From positions 124,001-188,000 of the forward strand of contig DASTWZ010000009.1 in assembly GCA_035765635.1 (NCBI GenBank): a stretch of 64,000 nt of DNA, given 5' to 3'. Below are positions 1 through 7,237 of the stretch, in pieces. The DNA is from EW11 sp035765635 (GTDB lineage Bacteria > Verrucomicrobiota > Verrucomicrobiia > Opitutales > Opitutaceae). The notes under the pieces were generated by a model. That model saw only the letters and a program-made list of their open reading frames with translations. It was not told the DNA's origin and made no database searches. A program made the translations under genes and the position numbers. Numbering within the stretch: position 1 is the stretch's first letter; every line of letters starts with the position of its first letter.

Positions 1-1226
1 TTGACGACGCCGTTGTAGGATTCGAGCCCTTCGATGGCCCCGTAAACCCGCGGTTGGCCAGGAGCCAGCCAGGAGGCGCTTTGCTGATTCAGTGAACGGC
101 CCGCCAAGCTCGCCTCGACAAAGTTTCCCGGTCCGGTCCCAAGAATCGGATGCTCGGTGCTCAGCCGGAAGGACGTCATCACCATGCGCAGCCGCGAAGA
201 CGAAGCGCCTTCGTCGCCTTTGAAAATGCGGTCGAGAACCGGCTGAATGAAAATGCCGAGAACCACCGCGGCCAAGGCCGCCATGAGTCCCAGCCCCATC
301 CAGGTTCGCCGGCGCATCCTCTTGAAGAGAACGGCCACCACCAGGATCGAGACAAACGCGCACACGCAGGCGACCCAAGCGGTGCGCGAGAAAGTCACGA
401 GCACGGCCGACATGCTGGCTGCCACCGCGCAAAGCGAACCGATTCGCCAAAGCGGATTGCGGACAAAGGCGAGCCCGAGAATTGGCAGGGTGAAGAAAAC
501 GTGCAGACCGGCTTGTTGATTGACTTGGCCAAACGTGCCGGACGCGCGGACATGCAGCGCGCTTTCGCCGCCGCCACTAAAATTGATGAGCGGTAAACTC
601 GAGGAGGAGAAAAGTGTGATGAAGCCGATCGGCTTGTGGAGTCGCCAGCTCACCCAGACGACGGCCGCCTGACTTGCGACGGCGAACGCCAAAGCCGCCA
701 TGACGGCGAGGAATTCGGCCCGCGTGCGAATCGCGGCGGGCAACACCAGGAGAAACGCGAGCATCTTCCACCAGTGCATGATTTGTTGAATGCCACCGAT
801 CGAAGGCGCGGTGAAAAACATCAGCACGACCCAGCAACAGATCGCCACGTACGCGGTCGCCGCGGAGGGCCAGGCAAAAGGTCTTTTTCGCGAGACGATC
901 CATTCGAGGGCCACTCGGGCCAGCAGGAGATAGAAGGCCAGGTCCGAAGCCGATATCACCAAGGTGGGCGCGGGAAAGTTGGCGTGCGGAGGCGCCCCAA
1001 TCTCGAACACCTTTTCGACGCTGAGCGGGTGGAGCAAAATCCAAAGGACGACGAGCACCACCCGTTGATTTGGCACGATCAGCAGCGCGATGCCGCCCGC
1101 GATCGCCATGTAGAGAGCGATCTGGTACGAGAGCTTGATGTCGGAGACGAGCAGGCAAAGGAACGCCAGTAACGCCGCCGAAATCACGGCGAGGATGGTT
1201 TCTCCTTGTTTGCTGCTGTACGTCAC
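1..1226 (-). CDS. O-antigen ligase / polymerase (Wzy_C-like), 3' end beyond window
   Basis: Polytopic membrane protein that probably polymerises or ligates exopolysaccharide units at the inner membrane. I read it on the minus strand from a GTG at 1226, 12 nt after the stop of the upstream Wzc-like gene and in the same frame; the frame stays open to base 1. About ten hydrophobic segments are visible (for example LAVISAALLAFLCLLVSDI and ATAYVAICCWVVLMFF). Near the window edge comes the Wzy_C-type signature: RASGTFGQVNQQAGLH, then VLVTFSRTAWVACVCAFV, then STEHPILGTGPGNF, the usual loop and helix pattern of O-antigen ligase family proteins. It has no ATG near its beginning; the GTG start is inferred. 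Expressed with the chain-length and glycosyltransferase genes to its right. Polymerase and ligase cannot be told apart from sequence. Confidence 0.82.
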   Translation of the reverse strand, partial: MTYSSKQGETILAVISAALLAFLCLLVSDIKLSYQIALYMAIAGGIALLIVPNQRVVLVVLWILLHPLSVEKVFEIGAPPHANFPAPTLVISASDLAFYLLLARVALEWIVSRKRPFAWPSAATAYVAICCWVVLMFFTAPSIGGIQQIMHWWKMLAFLLVLPAAIRTRAEFLAVMAALAFAVASQAAVVWVSWRLHKPIGFITLFSSSSLPLINFSGGGESALHVRASGTFGQVNQQAGLHVFFTLPILGLAFVRNPLWRIGSLCAVAASMSAVLVTFSRTAWVACVCAFVSILVVAVLFKRMRRRTWMGLGLMAALAAVVLGIFIQPVLDRIFKGDEGASSSRLRMVMTSFRLSTEHPILGTGPGNFVEASLAGRSLNQQSASWLAPGQPRVYGAIEGLESYNGVV

Positions 1227-1238
1227 GATCGCGCAGGG

Positions 1239-3098
1239 TCAGCGGCTGAAAAAGAGCAACGTTCCCAGCCATTTCCGACCGAGAGTGCGAAGGTAATCGC
1301 TGGCACTTTCCAGAACATCGACGCGGGTCACACCGGCTTGCACCGCGAGCACCAGCAGATCGGATTCGTTCGCCAACGTGTGCGTCACGCGCCCCGTGTG
1401 AAGGCTGCCTCCATCGATGACGATGATATCGGCCTGACTTTTCAGTTGGGCGAGGACTTCGACCCAGCGGGCTTTGACGAAGCCCAGGGCGAGCGCTGTC
1501 TCCGCTTTGCCCGCCGGCAAAAATCGAAAGCCTTCGCTGTGCGCGACGAGCAGGTTCCCTACGGCGACGCCTTGCGACCCACGGAGAAGTTCCGCCATGC
1601 CGGCAGCCGAGCTGTTCGCCAGCGCCGTGCTGAGGTGACGCCCCTCGAAATTTCCATCCACCAGCAGCACGCGCTGAGAGGAACTCGCGGCGAGTTCACG
1701 GGCCAGGCGCAACGCCACGTCGGAGGCATTTTCATCGCTTCCTGCGGTGACAATATCGAGGACGCGGGCGCCATTTCCCTCCACTGCTTCGAGAGCGTTG
1801 AGAATTTTGAAGAACACCGCGCGATCAAGCGGAGCGCGGTCGTTTTTGTTCTTTGAGTCCTTGGAAATTTGACCGAGCAAAGTCGCACCCGTGACCGGCT
1901 CCACGTCCCAACGCGACCGGACTTTTTCGTCGATCGCGCTGGTGACTACGATCAAGCCGAGGCCAAGAATGGCGCCCAGCACGCCGCTGACGCCGACCGG
2001 CACGGCATAGCGCATCAGTTTCACGAGGCTCGTCACCTTCGGTGGCAGAGCTGGCTCGACGATGGAAAGGCCTGTCTGGTTTTTGCGGGCAAGTTCCAGG
2101 TTGAGGAGGGCTTCACGTTGGCGCTGTTTGACGGAGGCCAAAACCGAGTTGAGGCCATCGAGCGCTTCCTGTCTGCCGTACATCGCTTGTGTTTCCTCGA
2201 GCGTGCGACGCGCGCGGGCCAGTTCAGCGGAGTTCTCGCCATACACCCGTCGCGCTTCAACCAACGCGAGCTGCAAGTCCGCCACATGGCGGGCCAGGCT
2301 TTCGGTCAGAGGCTGCGAGCGCATGGACCGCTCGCTGGTTTCGGTGGCGCCGCCCAGATCTCCGCTGGCGAGGGGCTGTTCGGCGAGTCCCTTGATCTTG
2401 GCGCGCGTCTTGTTTTCCGCATCGACCAGGAGATCGTACGTCTGCTGGGCTTCCTTTTCGGATCGGAGATTGTGTTCGGTGATGAAGGCCTCGCACAACG
2501 CGGTCGCCATTTGCGCGACCTTTTGCGCGTTGGTCGAAGAAACATTGATCTCGATCAACTCGTCCTGACGGCCGAAGGGCCGCACATCGGTTTGCAGCGT
2601 CGTGACCTTGATCGAATCCTTCAGGTCTTTCGCCAGCATGGACCGGCTGAGGGCAGGATCCGCCACGCCGCCGTCATTATCCTTGGGCAGGAGCGGAGCT
2701 ATCAGGCGAAAGACATACCGAAACAACACCTTGTAGGCAGGGCGCGCGACGTCCGCGTCTGTCACCCCGACGGTCTCGATCATGCGCGAGACCACGGGGA
2801 CCGTCCTGATGAGTTCGGCCGATGCGGGGGCGGAGACGTCGGTCGTGTCCTTACCCGCGCTGTCGAGGAGCGGCGCGCTTCCATTCTCGTGGCGGATCAA
2901 GAGCTGACAGGTGCTCTTGTACACCGGCGGCACGAGCGATGTCAGCAGAGCCGCGACGAGCGGCATCACGAGGATGCAGACCAGCAACAAAGGCCAGCGC
3001 AGCACCAAGCGCTCACGCATTTCTTGAAACGAAAGCGTGCTTTCCGCTTCGGCGTTGGCGGCGATGATTCTGGCGGGATCGTAGGAAGATTTAGGCAT
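1239..3098 (-). CDS. Wzz/Wzc-like polysaccharide copolymerase with degenerate BY-kinase domain
   Basis: A 619-residue inner-membrane protein of exopolysaccharide export. Residues around 35-60 form the first membrane segment of a Wzz domain, followed by a long periplasmic coiled-coil region and a second membrane segment near 365-390 (PVGVSGVLGAILGLGLIVV). The cytoplasmic C-terminal 200 residues have the tyrosine-kinase (CpsD/Wzc) fold order, but the Walker A position reads VTAGSDENASDVALRLA without the GK(S/T) lysine; the Walker A' region is VLLVDGNFEG and Walker B IIVIDGGSL. There is no C-terminal tyrosine cluster. It probably regulates chain length but is unlikely to be an active kinase. It lies between the ligase gene and two glycosyltransferases, with 6 nt to the upstream gene's stop. 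Confidence 0.85.
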   Translation of the reverse strand: MPKSSYDPARIIAANAEAESTLSFQEMRERLVLRWPLLLVCILVMPLVAALLTSLVPPVYKSTCQLLIRHENGSAPLLDSAGKDTTDVSAPASAELIRTVPVVSRMIETVGVTDADVARPAYKVLFRYVFRLIAPLLPKDNDGGVADPALSRSMLAKDLKDSIKVTTLQTDVRPFGRQDELIEINVSSTNAQKVAQMATALCEAFITEHNLRSEKEAQQTYDLLVDAENKTRAKIKGLAEQPLASGDLGGATETSERSMRSQPLTESLARHVADLQLALVEARRVYGENSAELARARRTLEETQAMYGRQEALDGLNSVLASVKQRQREALLNLELARKNQTGLSIVEPALPPKVTSLVKLMRYAVPVGVSGVLGAILGLGLIVVTSAIDEKVRSRWDVEPVTGATLLGQISKDSKNKNDRAPLDRAVFFKILNALEAVEGNGARVLDIVTAGSDENASDVALRLARELAASSSQRVLLVDGNFEGRHLSTALANSSAAGMAELLRGSQGVAVGNLLVAHSEGFRFLPAGKAETALALGFVKARWVEVLAQLKSQADIIVIDGGSLHTGRVTHTLANESDLLVLAVQAGVTRVDVLESASDYLRTLGRKWLGTLLFFSR

Positions 3099-3104
3099 GC
3101 GCTC

Positions 3105-4304
3105 TTAACTGTTCGCGAATTGAAGGCTGGGCTGTCGAACGGGTCCGTAAGCGTTCACGCCGTGCGAGATGAGATCGTCCACTCCATTGAAAAACTGAGA
3201 CCAATCGTAGCGTTGCACATGTTCGCGTGCGGCAGCGCCCATCGAGCGGAGGCGTTCGGGATCTTTCGCCGCGCGGGTGATCATCTCGGACCAGGCTTGC
3301 ACATTGTTCGGACGAAGCAGCCATCCGGTCACACCGGGGATGACGCTTTCGGAGGGGCCGCCTTGGTTGTTGGCGATCACCGGCTTCGAATGCATCATGG
3401 CTTCGAGCGGGGTGATGCCCCAATCTTCGTTCAGCGGAGTGAAGAGAACAGCGGATGTGCGCCGATAAAGATCATTGAGCACCTCGTCCGTTGGGCTGAC
3501 GACGAACTCGATCCGCGGATCGCCCTTCGCGCGCTGTTGCAGTTCCACCAAGTGGCGGCGGCTCTTTTCGTCCACGAAGCCGGCGATCTTGAGTTTCCAT
3601 TCGGGAGCCAGGCTGGCACCGAGGAAGGAATCGATCGCCAGGCCAATGTTTTTCGTCCACGAAATTCGTCCGGGCACGAGGAAGAACGGCTCGTAGGTCA
3701 CATCCGAGGGTGCGGCTGCGTAGTCGATGCCGGGATAATGCAGCACCATTTTCCCGTCGTCGTTGTAAAGCCCGTGATCAACGATCCGCTCCTTCACTTC
3801 CAGGCTGGTGGCGACGACGCCACTGAAGCGCTTCCAGGCGATGCGATCGATGAAGCGGAAGCTGTGCTTGAAGGAATGGTAGGCGATCTTCGCGAGGAGC
3901 TTGCGGCTGCGGAGGGCTTCACGCGCATAAATCCGGTCGTAAACCGGACGCAGGGGAGTGGAGCAGATGCAGAAAGTCGGGATACTGGAATTGCGCAGAG
4001 TGGTGAGAGTTCCGAGGCCATCGCACCACACCACATAGGCGTCGAAGTCTTCCAAGGGCAGGCGCAACGTCGCGATCCGCGCCGCTGCACGCAAAACCGA
4101 GCCCATGTTGCGGCGCACACTGACGTTGCCGACCGTGACAATCTTGAAGTTTTCGAATTCCGGGAAGGTGTTGGCCCGGTCGTAGTGGCTCGTGAAAATC
4201 GTCCAGTCGTGCTGACTGCGAGAAATGAGCGCAGCCATCGAGCGCTCGATGCCTCCCTTGAGATAGACCCAGGGGTAGTAGACAGCTATCTTAAGTTTTT
4301 TCAT
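3105..4304 (-). CDS. Glycosyltransferase family 4
   Basis: A 399-residue GT4 glycosyltransferase, cytoplasmic and probably adding a sugar to the lipid-linked exopolysaccharide repeat. The N terminus (MKKLKIAVYYPWVYLKGGIE) carries the GGxE pattern of GT-B enzymes. FFLVPGRISWTKNIGLAID is the donor-domain opening, and ITPLEAMMHSKPVIANNQGG is the conserved E-x7-E-type nucleotide-sugar motif. The frame stays open upstream to 4571, but those residues are out-of-frame coding sequence of the neighbouring gene; the ATG at 4304 restores a normal GT4 start and overlaps the upstream gene by 14 nt, implying translational coupling. The sugar is unknown. Confidence 0.88.
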   Translation of the reverse strand: MKKLKIAVYYPWVYLKGGIERSMAALISRSQHDWTIFTSHYDRANTFPEFENFKIVTVGNVSVRRNMGSVLRAAARIATLRLPLEDFDAYVVWCDGLGTLTTLRNSSIPTFCICSTPLRPVYDRIYAREALRSRKLLAKIAYHSFKHSFRFIDRIAWKRFSGVVATSLEVKERIVDHGLYNDDGKMVLHYPGIDYAAAPSDVTYEPFFLVPGRISWTKNIGLAIDSFLGASLAPEWKLKIAGFVDEKSRRHLVELQQRAKGDPRIEFVVSPTDEVLNDLYRRTSAVLFTPLNEDWGITPLEAMMHSKPVIANNQGGPSESVIPGVTGWLLRPNNVQAWSEMITRAAKDPERLRSMGAAAREHVQRYDWSQFFNGVDDLISHGVNAYGPVRQPSLQFANS

Positions 4305-5418
4305 GATGCGAAGCGTGGATTTGGAGGTAAAAATCTTCCTGGCGGCGGGCGATTTGGTCCCAGTGCATGGTCCGGGCGAATGCCTGGCCCTGTTCGCCCA
4401 TCTGCGCGCAACGCTCGGGGTGTAGCCACAGCTCGGCCACCGCGTGCCCGAGGCCCGCTGCATCGAGCATCGGGGCGTGCACGGCCCACGGGTCCATGGC
4501 GATTTCGTTGAGGTGAGGAATGGAAAAGCACACGACGGGCTTTGCCGCAGCCATCGCTTCCAACGCCGCAATGCCGAATGTCTCGTAACGTGACGGCATT
4601 ACCATCAGGCGGCATCGCTCTAAGATTTCGCGTTTGGCCGAACCCTCCACTCGGCCGATAAACCGAATGAGCTGCTGAAGACCGGCATCGCGGACCTGCG
4701 ACTCGAGGCGCGCCCGGGCTGGTCCCTCACCGGCGATGACGAGAGGGATTCGCCGCGATCCGCAGACCTTCAGCCAAGCCTCGAGCAGCAGATCGAGACC
4801 CTTGTGCTCGATGTCCAGCCTCCCGAGGAAAAGGACATACTCGCCTTCCGATGACCGTTGGATGAAGGCCTGGTCGTCGACGCCGGACGGGACTTTGCAG
4901 AATGTCGCGTTGGGCAAAAACGGCTGCAACTCACGCCGCATCTCGTCGGACTGAACCATGATGTGCCGATAACGGCCGGTCCGGGCGACGCGTTTCATCC
5001 AGCGGCTGAAGGGCAGGTGATAACGTTTTTCCCACTGCTCGAAAAAGTACCATTGGACGTTCAGAATGACCGGCGCCTTTGTCCACCAGACCAAGCCATT
5101 GAATCCGACCGGCGGCGTGAATTCCTCCACGACGAGATCGTGCGGCATGCGCGCGATTGCCGGTCCCAGAAACGCCATGAAAGACAGGTGCGGGGAAAGG
5201 CCCCAACCCGGAATGCGCAAGCCAAGTCGGCGATACCTCACGCCCTCGCGAACCAACCTGCGTCGCGACGCTTTATAGACAGAGGTTAGGACGGTGATGT
5301 CGTGCCGCTTCGCCAGCCGCGAGTTGACGCTGAAAGTGCGCACGGGCTGGCCTCCGCGGAGCGGATTCTCGAGATCGTCTGTATCCGCGTGGACAATACG
5401 CAGACGTGGCAAAGACAT
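4291..5418 (-). CDS. Glycosyltransferase family 4
   Basis: A 375-residue GT-B glycosyltransferase. The N terminus has the GT4 acceptor-domain pattern (ENPLRGGQPVRTFSVNSRLA). The donor domain shows YVLFLGRLDIEHKGLDLLLE, then PLVIAGEGPARARLE, then MPSRYETFGIAALEAMAAAKP with the two conserved glutamates. It is the first gene of the leftward exopolysaccharide set seen here and overlaps the next one. No membrane segment or signal peptide. Donor and acceptor cannot be assigned. Confidence 0.88.
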   Translation of the reverse strand: MSLPRLRIVHADTDDLENPLRGGQPVRTFSVNSRLAKRHDITVLTSVYKASRRRLVREGVRYRRLGLRIPGWGLSPHLSFMAFLGPAIARMPHDLVVEEFTPPVGFNGLVWWTKAPVILNVQWYFFEQWEKRYHLPFSRWMKRVARTGRYRHIMVQSDEMRRELQPFLPNATFCKVPSGVDDQAFIQRSSEGEYVLFLGRLDIEHKGLDLLLEAWLKVCGSRRIPLVIAGEGPARARLESQVRDAGLQQLIRFIGRVEGSAKREILERCRLMVMPSRYETFGIAALEAMAAAKPVVCFSIPHLNEIAMDPWAVHAPMLDAAGLGHAVAELWLHPERCAQMGEQGQAFARTMHWDQIARRQEDFYLQIHASHHEKT

Positions 5419-5499
5419 GGCAGTCCTTTGGGCCGGAAAACCGGCACTCGCCGTGGAGCGAGTCGCCGGGAGTTGCGCTGGAACGCGTTTCGCGACGGG

Positions 5500-6177
5500 T
5501 TAGCTGGACCTGCGCCGGAGAACGCGACGGCTCATAACGGCAAGCAGGGCGCCGGCCCCAATGAGACCGTAAGTCGAAGGTTCTGGAACCGGTGACCCTT
5601 CCGCCGAAAAACTAGCGTAGAAGGCCAAATCGGCAGGCGTGCTGTTCCAGGCGGTCGAGCTCAGCAAGCTGGCGTCGGCGCCGTTGTTGATAAACACCGT
5701 TCCGCCTCCAGCGTAAGAGTCATACCCCGTGAACGCGATTTTTGCAGAGTCGTTAACGCCGTCGAAAAATGGCGTCTCGCTGAGAAAAAACACGTACTGC
5801 GCATTGCCGGCCAAGCTTAGGTTCAACGGGACCGAGACCGGGAAAAAGGAGTCTACCGCTGGGGTCAATGGAAGAGGGCCTGCTGAATACAGGAGAGGGC
5901 CTGTCGGGTGCGCGGCGACTGAATCCCATGCCGCCAAGTAGACGCCGAAGTTTACGTTCTCGGCAGCCGTATTGGCGATGGCGAAAGCGAAACTATCCAG
6001 ATGCGTGAAATTCGGATCCACGGTGAAAACCTGGCCGATTGTGGCAAACCCCGGTTCGCCGAAAGGAGCGGCCGCAGTCACACCGTCCCAAGCGGGTGCG
6101 GTGGTAATAACTTGCGCGACGCCGGTCGAGACGCCCACAGCGGAGAGAGCTAGAATGAGTTTTGCTGGAAGTTTCAT
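5500..6177 (-). CDS. PEP-CTERM sorting-domain protein
   Basis: A 225-residue exported protein. It starts with a signal peptide (MKLPAKLILALSAVGVSTG) and ends with a canonical PEP-CTERM tail: PVPEPSTYGLI, a short hydrophobic stretch, then the basic cluster SRRVLRRRSS. By family knowledge it is exported and then processed by an exosortase (EpsH/XrtA type), typically in organisms making exopolysaccharide, which fits the adjacent locus; no exosortase gene is in this window. The middle is a beta-rich domain of the choice-anchored type (VPLNLSLAGNAQYVFFLSE) of unknown function. The ATG at 6177 was chosen because the signal peptide begins there; the open frame extends 43 codons further without sense. 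Confidence 0.85.
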   Translation of the reverse strand: MKLPAKLILALSAVGVSTGVAQVITTAPAWDGVTAAAPFGEPGFATIGQVFTVDPNFTHLDSFAFAIANTAAENVNFGVYLAAWDSVAAHPTGPLLYSAGPLPLTPAVDSFFPVSVPLNLSLAGNAQYVFFLSETPFFDGVNDSAKIAFTGYDSYAGGGTVFINNGADASLLSSTAWNSTPADLAFYASFSAEGSPVPEPSTYGLIGAGALLAVMSRRVLRRRSS

Positions 6178-6335
6178 AGTAGAATTTGCTGATCTTCTCG
6201 TAAGAGCTGGTAAACCCTGGAACAGCCGCCAGTAAACAGTGGCCGCCTGCAGGGTCCAGAAATTAAACATGATTTGCAAAAGGGATAAATTTCGTAAGTC
6301 GCACATAAAGAATTATAAAGAAACGCAAGCGGCTA

Positions 6336-6346
6336 GGGGTTTCCCC
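6336..6346. promoter_or_regulatory. GGGGTTTCCCC palindrome in divergent intergenic region
   Basis: A perfect 4+4 inverted repeat around TTT, flanked by CTA and GGA, in the 207-bp space between the divergent PEP-CTERM gene and the phosphopantetheinyl transferase gene. Its placement suits a regulator site for one or both, but it is short and no regulator gene for it is nearby. Confidence 0.25.
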
Positions 6347-6384
6347 GGATGTAGGGCAAGGTTGCCCCTGACCGGTTCTCGGGA

Positions 6385-7104
6385 ATGAACGCGAAACAGC
6401 ATGAAGGTGCTATTAACTTGCACCGCGATACGGCGCATTGCTGGTTTAAGCATCTCGGCAGCGACTTCGCGTGGATCGGCCTGAGATCGGGCGAACACCT
6501 GGGAAATGGCTCCGGAAAAAATACGGACGCGCAGCGAAATCTGGTGTCATTTCGCCGCGAGGCGGTCACGAAATGGCGTCAGCGGGTGATTGGCCGCTAT
6601 CTTGGCCTGGCTCCTGAAGCGGTCGAATTTGAGACAACACCCGAGGGCAAACCGCTCCTTCGTGCAGAAATCAATTCGCAGCGTCTGTCGGTGAGTTTCT
6701 CCCAAACGGTCGACGCATGCGCGCTGATTTTGTGCCGTGAGCGCCTGGTAGGAATCGACGTGGAAAACGTTTCCACGGAGGACCTGCCGCTATTGGCGCA
6801 GACCTATCTGAGTCAGGCGGAGTTGGGAGCATTTCAGAAAGCCACACCAGCCGAACAGCCGCTGACATTCTACCGTTTCTGGACACAAAAAGAGGCGTAC
6901 CTGAAGGCGCTGGGGGTTGGCTTGGACCGACCGCCGCGAGAAGTTGAAATCGTACAAACCTCGGTTGCTGGTGTGGTCTTCAGTGGCGACTCTCGGCTCT
7001 GGCAGCTAGACCACCTGAAGCCTTGGCCGCACACGCTGGCGTGCGCGCTAGTCGAAGGCGCATCCGTGGAAATCCAAACATTTTTCGGCGAACCCGCTCA
7101 GTAA
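6385..7104 (+). CDS. 4'-phosphopantetheinyl transferase (Sfp type)
   Basis: Transfers phosphopantetheine from CoA to a carrier-protein serine. The 239-residue length and the two signature blocks fit the Sfp/AcpT family: GIDVENVSTEDL holds the Mg-binding aspartate and glutamate, and FWTQKEAYLKALGVGL is the KEA motif. The substrate-binding block that usually reads SxSH is VSFSQTVDACALIL, with Gln in the histidine position. The start is uncertain; several internal candidates exist. No polyketide, peptide or fatty-acid synthase gene is in the window, so the carrier protein is unknown. Confidence 0.82.
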   Translation: MNAKQHEGAINLHRDTAHCWFKHLGSDFAWIGLRSGEHLGNGSGKNTDAQRNLVSFRREAVTKWRQRVIGRYLGLAPEAVEFETTPEGKPLLRAEINSQRLSVSFSQTVDACALILCRERLVGIDVENVSTEDLPLLAQTYLSQAELGAFQKATPAEQPLTFYRFWTQKEAYLKALGVGLDRPPREVEIVQTSVAGVVFSGDSRLWQLDHLKPWPHTLACALVEGASVEIQTFFGEPAQ

Positions 7105-7122
7105 CCCGCGCCTCCAGCCAAC

Positions 7123-7149
7123 CAAAACGAAACCAATATTTTCGTTTTG
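7123..7149. promoter_or_regulatory. 27-bp operator 1 (XylR-regulon palindrome)
   Basis: Half-sites CAAAACGA and TCGTTTTG are perfect inverted repeats separated by 11 nt. It lies 89 bp before the GH26 start. Two further copies occur at 12501-12527 and 18584-18610, the last between the XylR-like regulator and the TonB receptor. Spacing and total length are identical in all three, so this is very probably the binding site of that regulator. Confidence 0.72.
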
Positions 7150-7237
7150 CGTGGCGCGGGCAGCGGCAGGGCAGTGCTAGGTTGCGAGGTCAGTTTCCCC
7201 GCAATTCCGGCAACAACTCAAACCCTGATCGTGCCGA

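Noticed and set aside
1869..4511. 880-residue plus-strand open frame
   Set aside because: Lies opposite the Wzc-like and glycosyltransferase genes, with histidine/arginine-rich composition typical of antisense reading in GC-rich DNA.
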